Positions 1 to 9,057 of a DNA stretch of 64,000 nt are shown in pieces. Each line of letters begins with the position of its first letter. The stretch's first letter is position 1. A program made the position numbers and the translations under genes. The notes beneath the pieces were generated by a model. That model ran no database searches. It was given only the letters and a program-made list of their open reading frames with translations, and was not told the origin of the DNA. Source of the stretch: Mesorhizobium_G sp049840935 (GTDB lineage Bacteria; Pseudomonadota; Alphaproteobacteria; Rhizobiales; Rhizobiaceae); the NCBI GenBank assembly GCA_049840935.1, contig JASGJA010000018.1:172101-236100 (forward strand), in the 5' to 3' direction.

Positions 1-1
1 C

Positions 2-181
2 GCTGTTGCCCGTGTAACGGGCAAGACCGGGGTCGAGATGGAGGCGCTTACTGCGGCGTCTGTCGCGTGCCTCACGATTTACGATATGGCGAAAGCAATC
101 GATCGAGGCATGGTCATTTCCGGTGTTCAACTCGTTGAAAAGAGTGGTGGCAAATCCGGCCACTATCGCCGAGGCGAATGA
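2..181 (+). CDS. moaC: Cyclic pyranopterin monophosphate synthase MoaC, C-terminal part
   Basis: Only the last 59 residues are in the window; the gene begins upstream. The readable part contains KTGVEMEALTA, then SVACLTIYDM and the tail GGKSGH, which are the conserved end of MoaC. MoaC converts the GTP-derived cyclic intermediate into cyclic pyranopterin monophosphate in the cytoplasm, the first committed step of molybdenum cofactor synthesis. Its TGA overlaps the ATG of moeA (ATGA), so the two are translationally coupled and probably one operon. Confidence 0.9.
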   Translation, partial: AVARVTGKTGVEMEALTAASVACLTIYDMAKAIDRGMVISGVQLVEKSGGKSGHYRRGE

Positions 182-1386
182 TGTCTTTGCTGCCAGTCGA
201 AGCCGCGCTCGCCCGGGTTCTGGACAAAGCAAATCCCCGCGCGGAAGAACTGGTCGCCCTTCACGATGCAAGCGGTCGTGTGCTCTCGCAACCGGTCCTC
301 GCGAGACGCACGCAGCCGCCGTTCGATGCATCCGCCATGGATGGATACGCCGTTCGAGCAGCGGACCTGTCAAACCTTCCGGCGAAGCTCGAAATTGTGG
401 GAACCTCGGCCGCTGGGTCCGGGTTCACGGGCGAGTTGCAACCGGGACAGGCCATCCGAATTTTCACGGGTGCTCCCGTGCCCCCTGCCGCTGACACTGT
501 CGTCATTCAGGAAAACACCAACCGCCTAAGCGAAACTGTGGTCGAGATTCTGGAAGGCTCCGCGCCTGGTCGGCACATTCGGCGACGCGGTCTCGATTTC
601 GCAACAGGCGATACGCTGCTGGAAGCAGGTCGTGTGCTTGATCCCGCAGCTCTTTCGCTTGCCGCAGCTGGAAATCACGCTGATCTCAAAGTCTGGAAAA
701 AGCCGCTGGTCGCTTTGATCGCGACCGGAGACGAGTTGCTCCTACCTGGAAGCGAGCCGGGGCCAGACCAAATTATTTCTTCCAACGCTTATGGTGTCGG
801 GGCTATCGTATCGCGCGCCGGCGGTCAGGTGCTCGATCTCGGCATCGCCCGTGACGACCGAGCGGAAATAAAATCATTCGTCGAAAAGGCCCTTGCTGCT
901 GGCGCGGACGTCATCGTTACCCTTGGCGGCGCCTCAGTTGGCGACCACGATCTGGTCAATGGGGTTCTTGTTGATCTCGGAATCGATCTCGATTTTTGGA
1001 AAATCGCGATGCGACCGGGTAAGCCGCTTATGTTCGGTAAACTGGGTGAAACCCGCTGCCTCGGTCTGCCGGGAAATCCAGTTTCAAGCCTGATTTGCTC
1101 TCATCTTTTCCTGAAGCCACTCGTCCGGGCGCTAGCTGGATTGCCCGCCGCCGCCTCTGAACATGATGCAGTGCTTGATGTGCCAATGCCTGCCAATGAC
1201 ATAAGGCAGGACTATGTTCGCGCATACGCAAAAGCGGTGAACGGCGTATATCACGCCACGCCATTTGATACGCAGGATTCGTCAATGCTGCGAATATTGG
1301 CAAACGCAAATGCCGCAATCATCCGCAAACCCGGTGCCCCTGCCGCAGCGGCAGGGGAGCCATGTCGCCTATTGATACTGCGCTGA
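178..1386 (+). CDS. moeA: Molybdopterin molybdenumtransferase MoeA
   Basis: MoeA inserts molybdate into adenylylated molybdopterin at the end of cofactor synthesis. The 402-residue product has the family pattern: PPFDASAMDGYAV at about residues 48-59, IRIFTGAPVP near 93-102, ATGDELL near 182, the MoCF-fold motif GGASVGDHD near 250 and GLPGNPVSS near 300. Length is normal for single-domain MoeA (about 400). Start 178 overlaps the moaC stop; a second ATG follows directly at 181, so the exact first codon is open by one residue. Co-transcription with moaC is typical in Rhizobiales. Confidence 0.96.
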   Translation: MMSLLPVEAALARVLDKANPRAEELVALHDASGRVLSQPVLARRTQPPFDASAMDGYAVRAADLSNLPAKLEIVGTSAAGSGFTGELQPGQAIRIFTGAPVPPAADTVVIQENTNRLSETVVEILEGSAPGRHIRRRGLDFATGDTLLEAGRVLDPAALSLAAAGNHADLKVWKKPLVALIATGDELLLPGSEPGPDQIISSNAYGVGAIVSRAGGQVLDLGIARDDRAEIKSFVEKALAAGADVIVTLGGASVGDHDLVNGVLVDLGIDLDFWKIAMRPGKPLMFGKLGETRCLGLPGNPVSSLICSHLFLKPLVRALAGLPAAASEHDAVLDVPMPANDIRQDYVRAYAKAVNGVYHATPFDTQDSSMLRILANANAAIIRKPGAPAAAAGEPCRLLILR

Positions 1387-1458
1387 TCTCAATCTTCTGA
1401 GAAAAATCGCGAGCTGCCCCATTTTCACATGAACGCAGCCCAGATTATTTTATCGGCC

Positions 1459-2244
1459 TCAAGCAGCCTTCTGCTCTGACTTTTGCTCGCGCTCCGCCTT
1501 GAGACGAAGCAGCGACTCCCAATTTTGCACAGAAGCTAGATGCAGAGAAATTGCGTTAAGCCAACCGTTTGCATGCCATTCCTGCAGCAATGTCGGGTTC
1601 GTAAGCGCTTGGAATTTCTTCGCATCAACCGTGCTGAACCCCTCCATCGTGAACTTGTCGTTCTCGGAAAATTGCATAGCGGCCTGACGAGGCATCAAGA
1701 GATCATTTTCCTTGAGTGCGAGTCCGAATGCTTCGCTTCTGAGATGGTCGACATGAAAGGCTTGGCAAAATGTGATTGCCTGTTCAGCAAGTTCTGTCGA
1801 TCCGCCCAGTTCATCAAACAATGGCTGACTGTCTTCTCTCGCATCTATATCGGCAAACCGCTCCGATCCGGCGTCGATTGCCAGAAACTGCTGTCCACTG
1901 TCCACGACCTCCGTAACGATAAAAGGATAGCGACGAAGGTATGCTGGAACATACGCTCCCGCACGCCAATTACCCTCTTCGGTAATAAAGAGATTCTTTC
2001 CGTCATTTAATCCGACGACTGCCAAAGGAGAGGGATTCTCGCTATCTGAAAATATGATTGGGTAATGCCTTACCGCATGGATGAATTCACTTGCGAGAAG
2101 AGGAATAGCTACCACATTTTCACTGAACCGATAGTTCTCCAGCGGCAGCAAAGCCTTTCGTTTATGGTCCTCGAAACGGAGTACAACCGGCTCCTTGTAG
2201 AGCAATGGCAGCGTTTCGGACGATCTGGCTTGCGATTTTGTCAT
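1459..2244 (-). CDS. SapC family protein
   Basis: This 261-residue protein looks like a SapC-family member. Its middle part reads PAYLRRYPF followed by a Phe/Asp-rich stretch, and the C-terminus has LTNPTLLQEWHANGWLNAI and HLASVQNW, which I associate with that family. The biochemical role is not established; the family was named for surface-array gene clusters and in alphaproteobacteria often neighbours TonB-dependent receptor genes, none of which is here. ATG at 2244 is preceded by AAGGA at good spacing. It is convergent with moeA and divergent from lexA, and the DNA upstream is notably AT-rich. It looks like an extra gene inside an otherwise standard moeA-lexA neighbourhood. Confidence 0.75.
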   Translation of the reverse strand: MTKSQARSSETLPLLYKEPVVLRFEDHKRKALLPLENYRFSENVVAIPLLASEFIHAVRHYPIIFSDSENPSPLAVVGLNDGKNLFITEEGNWRAGAYVPAYLRRYPFIVTEVVDSGQQFLAIDAGSERFADIDAREDSQPLFDELGGSTELAEQAITFCQAFHVDHLRSEAFGLALKENDLLMPRQAAMQFSENDKFTMEGFSTVDAKKFQALTNPTLLQEWHANGWLNAISLHLASVQNWESLLRLKAEREQKSEQKAA

Positions 2245-2682
2245 GCACGTTATCCTTTATTATTCAATTGTTCACGCTGGGCTCGTCTGACTGAAATACG
2301 ATGCACGACTCCGATCATAACCTCCCGTAGCCAGTCGCCTTGCGGGATCGAGTGTCATCAACAAACTGCTACAAGCCTCCCGGTCATTTCCTCTCCTGAC
2401 CAGCAAAAAATATAAGCTCACAAAGGCGTGTGCTCAAGTATTAGTATTATATTTTTTAGCTTCTTAATATTTTCAACCTCTATAGCGAGCAATTGAAACA
2501 ACTGTGCGTTGTTCACGAATTTTCAGTTCTCGCATACCGATCATGAATTGACGCACGGGCGAATTGAGCCCCACAGAAATCATTTGCTTCATCGAAAGTT
2601 AAACGGTTGCAGAACACAAATGGAACAGATAGTGATTGTTCCTGATTTGTTTTCCGTCTGATTCCTTTTGGTGGAGCCCAGA
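2245..2682. other. AT-rich intergenic region between SapC gene and lexA
   Basis: This 438-base divergent gap has no convincing gene. It holds the SapC ribosome-binding site at the left, an AT-rich tract around 2435-2475, and the lexA promoter region with its SOS box at the right. A short reading frame on the plus strand across 2065-2415 is antisense to SapC and lacks protein character. Confidence 0.6.
2612..2626. promoter_or_regulatory. SOS box (LexA operator) upstream of lexA
   Basis: The sequence GAACACAAATGGAAC is an exact GAAC-N7-GAAC, the LexA operator known from Rhizobiales (read on the other strand as GTTC-N7-GTTC). It lies 57 bases before the lexA start codon, where bound LexA would block the promoter. 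This predicts autoregulation and SOS induction of lexA. Confidence 0.88.
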
Positions 2683-3393
2683 ATGCTAACGCGCAAGCAA
2701 CACGAGCTTCTCATTTTTATACACGAACGTCTCAAGGAGGCTGGCATTCCCCCTTCGTTCGATGAAATGAAGGAAGCGCTCGACCTTGCATCCAAGTCCG
2801 GCATTCATCGCCTTATCACCGCTCTTGAGGAACGAGGCTTCATTCGTCGCTTGCCGAACCGGGCGCGTGCGCTGGAAGTGCTTCGACTTCCCGACTCCAT
2901 TGCGCCAGGATTAGGCAGCCCAAAGAAATTTTCGCCCAGCGTCATCGAAGGCTCCTTGGGCAAGCCCCCTGCCGCGCCTTTGCACCGCCACCAAGCCAGC
3001 AATGACGAAACGGGCGTTTCTGTGCCGGTAATGGGACGTATTGCGGCCGGCGTGCCGATTGATGCAATCCAAAATCCGACCCACAGCATAGCTGTTCCAC
3101 CCGGGATGATTTCAGGCGGTGAACATTTCGCCCTCGAAGTCAAAGGGGACTCAATGATCGAGGCGGGAATATTTGATGGTGACACGGTCGTCATACGCCA
3201 GACGAATTCTGCGAGCCCCGGTGATATCGTTGTCGCTTTGGTGGACGACGAGGAAGCGACATTGAAGCGGTTCCGGCGGAAGGGTGCCTCGATTGCGCTG
3301 GAAGCGGCGAACCCTGCGTACGAGACAAGAATATTTCCGCCGGATCGCGTCAAAGTTCAGGGGCGACTGGTCGGGCTCATTCGCGTTTACTAG
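2683..3393 (+). CDS. lexA: LexA repressor
   Basis: LexA is the SOS repressor: it binds operators as a dimer and is inactivated by RecA-stimulated self-cleavage. The 236-residue product has an N-terminal winged helix (1-70), a linker, and an S24 peptidase-like domain. The cleavage bond is Ala122-Gly123 in GRIAAGVP, the nucleophile is Ser157 in KGDSMIEAG and the general base is Lys195 in EATLKRF. I chose ATG 2683 because GGAG precedes it and the family begins MLTRKQHELL; in-frame TTG and GTG codons lie 15 and 12 bases upstream. The gene ends one base before the convergent comEC stop. Confidence 0.97.
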   Translation: MLTRKQHELLIFIHERLKEAGIPPSFDEMKEALDLASKSGIHRLITALEERGFIRRLPNRARALEVLRLPDSIAPGLGSPKKFSPSVIEGSLGKPPAAPLHRHQASNDETGVSVPVMGRIAAGVPIDAIQNPTHSIAVPPGMISGGEHFALEVKGDSMIEAGIFDGDTVVIRQTNSASPGDIVVALVDDEEATLKRFRRKGASIALEAANPAYETRIFPPDRVKVQGRLVGLIRVY

Positions 3394-3394
3394 A

Positions 3395-5869
3395 TCATTC
3401 TCGGTTATCGCCTGCGGCGTCGATTGGCCGAATCTTTCGTTTGGCAGCTTTATATGGCGGCAAGCCACGCGCGGCTCTCGAAAAGGCGCGCTGGCTGTGC
3501 CAAGGGCGATACGGTTCAGCGATAGCGAAGTCCACCTCGGCCTTCGGGACAGCTAATTGATCTGTATATGAAAAGTGAATTGCCGCCACGCCTTTGCGGG
3601 CGAGCGATACTGAATCAACAATCGTTGCCCTGTTTCGCGGACACAGTGTTCCTTTATTGGGCACTTGAAGAATAATCAGATCGGCAACCGCGCAGATTTC
3701 CGGAGGAATGCTTGAATTTATCGCGATGACAATTATCGCCCCAGAACGATGTTCCACGATGCAAAAACTTCCCGCGCACAAAAATGCCTTTGGAGAACTT
3801 TTTGTCAGTAAAGCATTGATTTCGCTCTGGGAGAGATTCTCCTCCTGAATTTGGCGTTTGGGCGAAAGGCGCTGATTGTTCTGTTTTAAACCAAGGCCAA
3901 GTTTCTCAACTTCCTTCGATACATTAAGCAAATGCGTTGGCGCAGTTACGTAGTCGGCGACCAGCGCGCGTTTCCACGCGTCAAGCGTAAAGCTGTTCGA
4001 TAGCCGCTTGTTCAAGAGAACTGTCCCATCGTCACCCCGCATCGCGATCAGTTGAGCATCTTCCGAGACAAGAATATCTGGTTGCGTTGGATGAACCATT
4101 GTCCAGATGCCTGCTAACGCCAGAATAGGAGATATCCGGCGCAGGCGGGTAGTCGGTATCGTCGCCGCCAATAATGCCCCGGTCAGCCAGACTACAGAAA
4201 CGCCCGGTATCAAACCCACCGCGTCAAATGGTGAGCGCGCTGATAGCCAGTCAGATATTGCGATCATCGCGCTCAACCCCTCACCCACAGGAAGAAGAAA
4301 GTACCGCTCCAGACCAAACGGCATCGTCATCATCGCCAAGAGCGAGAACGGCATCACAATAATTGAAACGATTGGCGACACTGCGAGATTTGCGAACAGG
4401 CTCAACGGGGATACGCGCTGAAAATGCCATGCACCAAATATCGCCGTAGCAAATCCAGCGATCAGTGCGGTGGAGATCGTTCCGAACAGCAGCAAAACTG
4501 CTGAACGCAGTATCTTTGAAACAAGGGGATCATTCTTATGGGGTCGCATTCTCGCCATCCAGGCTGGTTTAGATGTCGCCCAGATCGAATAGGCGCCCAC
4601 TAGAGCTGCCGTAGCAGCGAACGACATCTGAAAACTTGGCCCAACGATTTCATGCGGTGATATAACCAGCACTATCACTGCGGCGATGGCCAGGTTGCGC
4701 ATTGAAAGTGCTCGGCGATCTACGATCATCGAAAACAGCATAATAGCCAACATCACAAAGCTTCGTTGAGCAGCAACATCACCGCCTGATATGAGCAGAT
4801 AGAGAAATACGAGTAGCAGGGCTCCAAATGCCGCGTACTTCTTCGTTGAATGACGGGATGCCCAATTGGGAGATAATGCAAGCATGCATCTCAAGCCACC
4901 CATTGCGATGCCTGCGACCAGCGCCATGTGTAAACCAGAAATGGACAATATATGCGCCAAGCCTGTACGCCGTAGGGAGTCGTTTATCTCTTCGGGAATG
5001 CCTGCGCGCACGCCTACAATCAGTGCGGCTGCAATCTCGCCTTCCGGCCCCGCAACAGCGCTGCGAATGCGTTCTGCAATTCGATTCCGGACGTTCTCAA
5101 GCGATGCAAAAAGATGCCCGCTATCTGTTGAGGCCACGAGTCGTGGTGAAGTGAGAAAATATCCATTTGCTCCAATGCCGTCGAAATAGCTTTCAAACGA
5201 AAAATCGTAACCGCCGGGCAATACAGGTCCGGAGGGAGGATGCAGCTTTACAACGCCGGAAATCCGCGCGCCTACCCAGAGCGTATCCTTTGGCTTTGCA
5301 GTGGAGAGCCTAACGACATCAGGCTGGTACCGAAGCGTTGGGCGTTCGGTTTTTACCACGCGTAAAACGAGTCGAACGCGACCGTTCGCCAGATAATCGA
5401 CATTCAATATGTCGCCCGTCAATTGCGTGGATATCTCGCCGCCCAGAATCTTTGTGCCAGCCCGATAGACTTCAACTTTGGCAAGCAAAGCGCCAAGTGC
5501 GACGAGCGCCGCTGCTATGGCTAGGAAATGCCACACTGGCCTCGAACGAGTGGCGCGCGCCAGTGCCATGGACACAGCCACCCATAGAGCAAGCTGTATC
5601 CAGTCTGGCTCCGAAGTAGCGTGGAAATATCCGAGCGCGCCACACCCCATCGCAACAGGGACAAACAAATGAAGCGTACCGCGTTCGCGATCCAGCAACG
5701 CTGCACGCCGCGTATGTTCAAAAAAGCTAACTATTGCACGACGCACTCTTTCGGAAAACGATAGCTTTCGAAGCTTTGGATAGGTCAGTTCGCGATGCGA
5801 TCCATCAGCAGCTTCTCCGGTTGAAGGTTGTGAAATAGCTGCGTTCGCCGCGAAGGGCTGTGCGGTCAT
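3395..5869 (-). CDS. comEC: ComEC/Rec2 family DNA-uptake channel protein
   Basis: ComEC forms the inner-membrane channel that passes single-stranded DNA into the cytoplasm during natural transformation. The 824-residue product has an N-terminal membrane pair, a soluble DUF4131-type region (about 130-260), then the competence domain with many hydrophobic helices, including LRRTGLAHILSISGLHMALV near residue 305. The C-terminal soluble part is short and I see no metallo-beta-lactamase HxHxDH motif, so it is the ComEC form without an intact nuclease domain. ATG 5869 follows GAGGAG; a GTG lies one codon upstream. DprA, encoded at 45.9 kb, is its functional partner in uptake, but no pilus genes are present in the window. 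Confidence 0.93.
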   Translation of the reverse strand: MTAQPFAANAAISQPSTGEAADGSHRELTYPKLRKLSFSERVRRAIVSFFEHTRRAALLDRERGTLHLFVPVAMGCGALGYFHATSEPDWIQLALWVAVSMALARATRSRPVWHFLAIAAALVALGALLAKVEVYRAGTKILGGEISTQLTGDILNVDYLANGRVRLVLRVVKTERPTLRYQPDVVRLSTAKPKDTLWVGARISGVVKLHPPSGPVLPGGYDFSFESYFDGIGANGYFLTSPRLVASTDSGHLFASLENVRNRIAERIRSAVAGPEGEIAAALIVGVRAGIPEEINDSLRRTGLAHILSISGLHMALVAGIAMGGLRCMLALSPNWASRHSTKKYAAFGALLLVFLYLLISGGDVAAQRSFVMLAIMLFSMIVDRRALSMRNLAIAAVIVLVISPHEIVGPSFQMSFAATAALVGAYSIWATSKPAWMARMRPHKNDPLVSKILRSAVLLLFGTISTALIAGFATAIFGAWHFQRVSPLSLFANLAVSPIVSIIVMPFSLLAMMTMPFGLERYFLLPVGEGLSAMIAISDWLSARSPFDAVGLIPGVSVVWLTGALLAATIPTTRLRRISPILALAGIWTMVHPTQPDILVSEDAQLIAMRGDDGTVLLNKRLSNSFTLDAWKRALVADYVTAPTHLLNVSKEVEKLGLGLKQNNQRLSPKRQIQEENLSQSEINALLTKSSPKAFLCAGSFCIVEHRSGAIIVIAINSSIPPEICAVADLIILQVPNKGTLCPRNRATIVDSVSLARKGVAAIHFSYTDQLAVPKAEVDFAIAEPYRPWHSQRAFSRAARGLPPYKAAKRKIRPIDAAGDNRE

Positions 5870-5992
5870 CACGCTCCTCTGCCGTTACGCCAACCCCTTG
5901 CACCACTGGGGGCCTATGCTACATGAGCGCCAGCGAATGGCCACGCATATATTAGAAATTGCTTGGCTATATATACAGAAATCGGAAGAACC

Positions 5993-7420
5993 ATGCCCGA
6001 AACGGTCGTCACGCGTTTTGCACCTTCACCCACCGGCTACCTGCACATTGGCGGGGCGCGAACCGCTTTGTTCAACTGGCTCTATGCGCAACGTATGGGC
6101 GGCAAGATGCTGCTGCGCATTGAGGACACTGACCGCGAAAGGTCGACCGACGACGCCACTCGCGCTATTTTGGACGGCTTGAAGTGGCTTGGCCTGACAT
6201 GGGATGGCGAGCCTATTTCTCAGTTTGCGCGAGCTGCACGTCACCGCGAAGTGGCGGAAGAACTCGTACAGGCGGGCAAGGCGTACTACTGTTACGCCAC
6301 CCCGGAGGAATTGAACGAGATGCGCGAGAGAGCTCGCGCCGAGGGCCGTCCGCCACGCTATGACGGCCGCTGGCACGACCGTGATCCCTCCGAGGCTCCT
6401 GCTGGCGCGAAAGGTGCAATTCGCATTAAAGCGCCGACCGAGGGCGAGACGATAGTGCATGATCGTGTTCAGGGCGATGTGCGCTTCCCGAACAAGGATC
6501 TCGACGATTTCATTATTCTGCGTTCAGATGGAAACCCGACCTATATGCACGCCGTTGTCGTGGACGATCACGATATGGGTGTTACGCATATTATTCGCGG
6601 CGATGATCACCTTACAAACGCGGCCCGCCAGACCGTAATTTACAATGCCATGGGGTGGGATGTACCGATCATGGCCCATATTCCGCTTATTCATGGCGCC
6701 GATGGCGCGAAGCTTTCAAAGCGCCACGGCGCGCTAGGCGTCGAGGCCTATCGAGAGATGGGTTATCTCCCCCCGGCCTTGCTGAACTACCTCGCGCGGC
6801 TGGGATGGAGTCACGGCGATGATGAGGTCATGTCCATTGCGCAAATGACCGAGTGGTTTGACATTGATGACGTCAATAAAGGTGCGGCCCGTTTTGATTT
6901 TGCGAAGCTGGAGGCACTAAACGGGATTCACATGCGGCAGATGGCAGATGAAGAACTGCTGCAGCGACTGATCGAAACCCTGCCATTTCTGCCAAACGGG
7001 CAAAAGATGCGCGATGAACTCGATGCACATCGCAAGGGGCAGCTTTTGGCTGCGATGTCGGGTTTGAAAGAGCGCGCGAAAACATTGGTCGAACTCGCCG
7101 ATGGAGCCGGGTTTATTTTCGCGCAGCGGCCCCTTTCGCTGGATGACAAGGCTGCTGCGGTGCTTACACTCCAAGCAAAGGAGACGCTCGCCGGGGCTTC
7201 GGAACGACTCAAAGCCGTTGCGGAGAATGAGTGGAGTGCCGCTTCCGCCGAAGCTGCCATCCGCGCCTTCGCGGAAGATTCTGGCATCAAGCTCGGCGCC
7301 ACCGCTCAGCCTTTGCGAGCAGCCCTGACAGGGCGTACAACCTCTCCCGGCGTATTCGATGTACTGGCCGTTCTGGGGCGCGACGAAAGTCTGGCGCGCA
7401 TATCGGATCAAATCGATTAG
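5993..7420 (+). CDS. gltX: Glutamate--tRNA ligase
   Basis: This enzyme charges tRNA-Glu with glutamate using ATP. The 475-residue product shows the class I signature HIGG at residues 18-21 (in PSPTGYLHIGGARTALFNW) and the KMSKS-type motif AKLSKRHG near residue 245, plus a C-terminal anticodon-binding region. ATG 5993 is preceded by GGAAG at normal spacing; a longer reading from 5963 has no family match. Many alphaproteobacteria have two gltX paralogues and also mischarge tRNA-Gln, which fits the GatCA genes at 37-39 kb. It is divergent from comEC across about 120 bases. Confidence 0.96.
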   Translation: MPETVVTRFAPSPTGYLHIGGARTALFNWLYAQRMGGKMLLRIEDTDRERSTDDATRAILDGLKWLGLTWDGEPISQFARAARHREVAEELVQAGKAYYCYATPEELNEMRERARAEGRPPRYDGRWHDRDPSEAPAGAKGAIRIKAPTEGETIVHDRVQGDVRFPNKDLDDFIILRSDGNPTYMHAVVVDDHDMGVTHIIRGDDHLTNAARQTVIYNAMGWDVPIMAHIPLIHGADGAKLSKRHGALGVEAYREMGYLPPALLNYLARLGWSHGDDEVMSIAQMTEWFDIDDVNKGAARFDFAKLEALNGIHMRQMADEELLQRLIETLPFLPNGQKMRDELDAHRKGQLLAAMSGLKERAKTLVELADGAGFIFAQRPLSLDDKAAAVLTLQAKETLAGASERLKAVAENEWSAASAEAAIRAFAEDSGIKLGATAQPLRAALTGRTTSPGVFDVLAVLGRDESLARISDQID

Positions 7421-7604
7421 GACAGTTTCATTGACTTATTGCCTATTGATATCAAGCTATTGCGGTGCAACATTGCGAACCGGTGTCGCATTGCTCGGCA
7501 CCTGCGGTGGTGTGCTATCCGCTATTGCAACGCTTTAGAATTCTATTATCGCGCCTTGGATATTCTGTCCGGTTTTGGCGCGTCATGCCTGAAGGGAGTT
7601 TGCC

Positions 7605-8894
7605 ATGACCAACTCGATTGCGAAGCTGGATTTTGATGGGAAAACTCATGAATTCAAGGTGAAGCAAGGCACTGTCGGACCGGAGGTCATCGACATTGCT
7701 GCCCTCTATAAGGACACTGGCGCATTCACTTACGATCCTGGGTTCACCTCAACAGCCAGTTGCGAGTCCAAGATTACTTTTATCGATGGCGATGCGGGCG
7801 TGCTGTTGCATCGAGGCTATCCCATCGAACAGTTGGCCGAGCATGGCGACTTTCTCGAAGTCTGCTACCTGCTGCTTTATGGGGAGCTTCCGACCAAAAG
7901 CCAGAAAGAAGATTTCGATTATCGAGTAACGCGCCACACAATGGTGCATGAACAGATGTCGCGCTTTTTCACCGGTTTCCGTCGCGATGCACACCCGATG
8001 GCGGTTATGTGCGGCGTGGTTGGCGCGCTGTCGGCGTTCTATCATGACTCCACGGATATCTCCGATCCGTATCAGCGCATGATTGCGTCCATGCGGCTGA
8101 TTGCGAAGATGCCTACCATCGCGGCAATGGCCTTCAAATATCACATCGGCCAGCCCTTCGTTTATCCGAAGAATGAGCTGAGCTACGCGGCAAACTTCCT
8201 CCACATGTGCTTTGCGGTGCCTTGCGAGGAATATAAGGTAAACCCGGTTCTCGCCCGCGCGATGGACCGCATTTTCATATTGCACGCAGATCACGAGCAA
8301 AACGCCTCAACGTCCACTGTTCGTCTTGCAGGTTCGTCCGGTGCAAATCCATTTGCTTGCATTGCCGCTGGTATTGCCTGCCTTTGGGGACCGGCCCACG
8401 GCGGCGCAAACGAAGCCGCCCTGAACATGCTTGGCGAAATCGGCAGTGTCGATCACATCCCTGAATTCATCGCCCGCGCAAAGGACAAGAACGATCCCTT
8501 CCGCCTGATGGGTTTCGGTCATCGCGTTTACAAGAACTATGACCCGCGCGCCAAGATCATGCAAAAGACCACGCATGAAGTGCTAGGTGAACTTGGAATC
8601 AAGGACGATCCACTTCTTGATGTCGCGATGGAGCTCGAACGAATTGCGCTTACGGATGAGTATTTCATCGACAAGAAACTCTATCCCAATATCGACTTCT
8701 ATTCGGGAATTACCTTGAAAGCACTTGGCTTCCCGACCACGATGTTCACTGTTCTTTTCGCGCTGGCGCGTACGGTTGGCTGGATTGCGCAGTGGAAGGA
8801 AATGATCGAAGATCCGCAACAGAGGATCGGTCGCCCGCGCCAGTTGTATACCGGCGCGGCGGAACGCGATTACGTACCTATCGCCAAGCGCTAA
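7605..8894 (+). CDS. gltA: Type II citrate synthase
   Basis: Citrate synthase condenses acetyl-CoA and oxaloacetate at the entry of the TCA cycle. The 429-residue product is full length for the type II hexameric enzyme. The active-site segments are visible: LHADHEQNAS and GPAHGGANEAAL (catalytic histidines), GFGHRVYKNYDPRA, and the Asp in IDFYSGI. AAGGGAG lies six bases before the ATG. A 184-base leader separates it from gltX, so it probably has its own promoter. A strong hairpin terminator follows. Confidence 0.97.
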   Translation: MTNSIAKLDFDGKTHEFKVKQGTVGPEVIDIAALYKDTGAFTYDPGFTSTASCESKITFIDGDAGVLLHRGYPIEQLAEHGDFLEVCYLLLYGELPTKSQKEDFDYRVTRHTMVHEQMSRFFTGFRRDAHPMAVMCGVVGALSAFYHDSTDISDPYQRMIASMRLIAKMPTIAAMAFKYHIGQPFVYPKNELSYAANFLHMCFAVPCEEYKVNPVLARAMDRIFILHADHEQNASTSTVRLAGSSGANPFACIAAGIACLWGPAHGGANEAALNMLGEIGSVDHIPEFIARAKDKNDPFRLMGFGHRVYKNYDPRAKIMQKTTHEVLGELGIKDDPLLDVAMELERIALTDEYFIDKKLYPNIDFYSGITLKALGFPTTMFTVLFALARTVGWIAQWKEMIEDPQQRIGRPRQLYTGAAERDYVPIAKR

Positions 8895-8918
8895 TTTTTA
8901 TAAAAAGCACATAATCTC

Positions 8919-8953
8919 GAAGGCGTCGCAATTAATGCGACGCCTTCTGTTTT
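8919..8953. terminator. Bidirectional terminator between gltA and lpxB
   Basis: A perfect 12-bp stem (8919-8930 against 8935-8946) with the four-base loop ATTA is followed by TGTTTTTGTT on the plus strand, ending gltA transcripts. The ancestral lpxB stop codon (TAA read on the minus strand at 8932-8934) lies in the loop of this hairpin, so before the IS insertion both convergent genes shared it. Confidence 0.9.
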
Positions 8954-8965
8954 TGTTCTGCAATT

Positions 8966-8973
8966 AATTGCAA
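8966..8973. repeat. Target-site duplication, left copy
   Basis: AATTGCAA directly precedes the left terminal repeat of the insertion sequence and is identical to the eight bases after its right end. Eight bases is the usual duplication length for the IS1595 family. Confidence 0.92.
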
Positions 8974-8995
8974 GGTCTTTATCAACCAAAGACAG
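8974..8995 (+). repeat. Left terminal inverted repeat of IS1595-type element
   Basis: The 22 bases starting GGTCTTTATCAACC are the exact reverse complement of 10142-10163, with no mismatch. Confidence 0.93.
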
Positions 8996-9057
8996 TATTC
9001 CGCTTGTGTTTGATAGGTTTCAATGGGATTCTCCGGTATGTTATCCGGGAGACAGAA

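Noticed and set aside
2510..2535. A second GTTC pair upstream of lexA (GTTC-N11-GTTC)
   Set aside because: The spacing is 11, not 7, so it does not fit the LexA operator.
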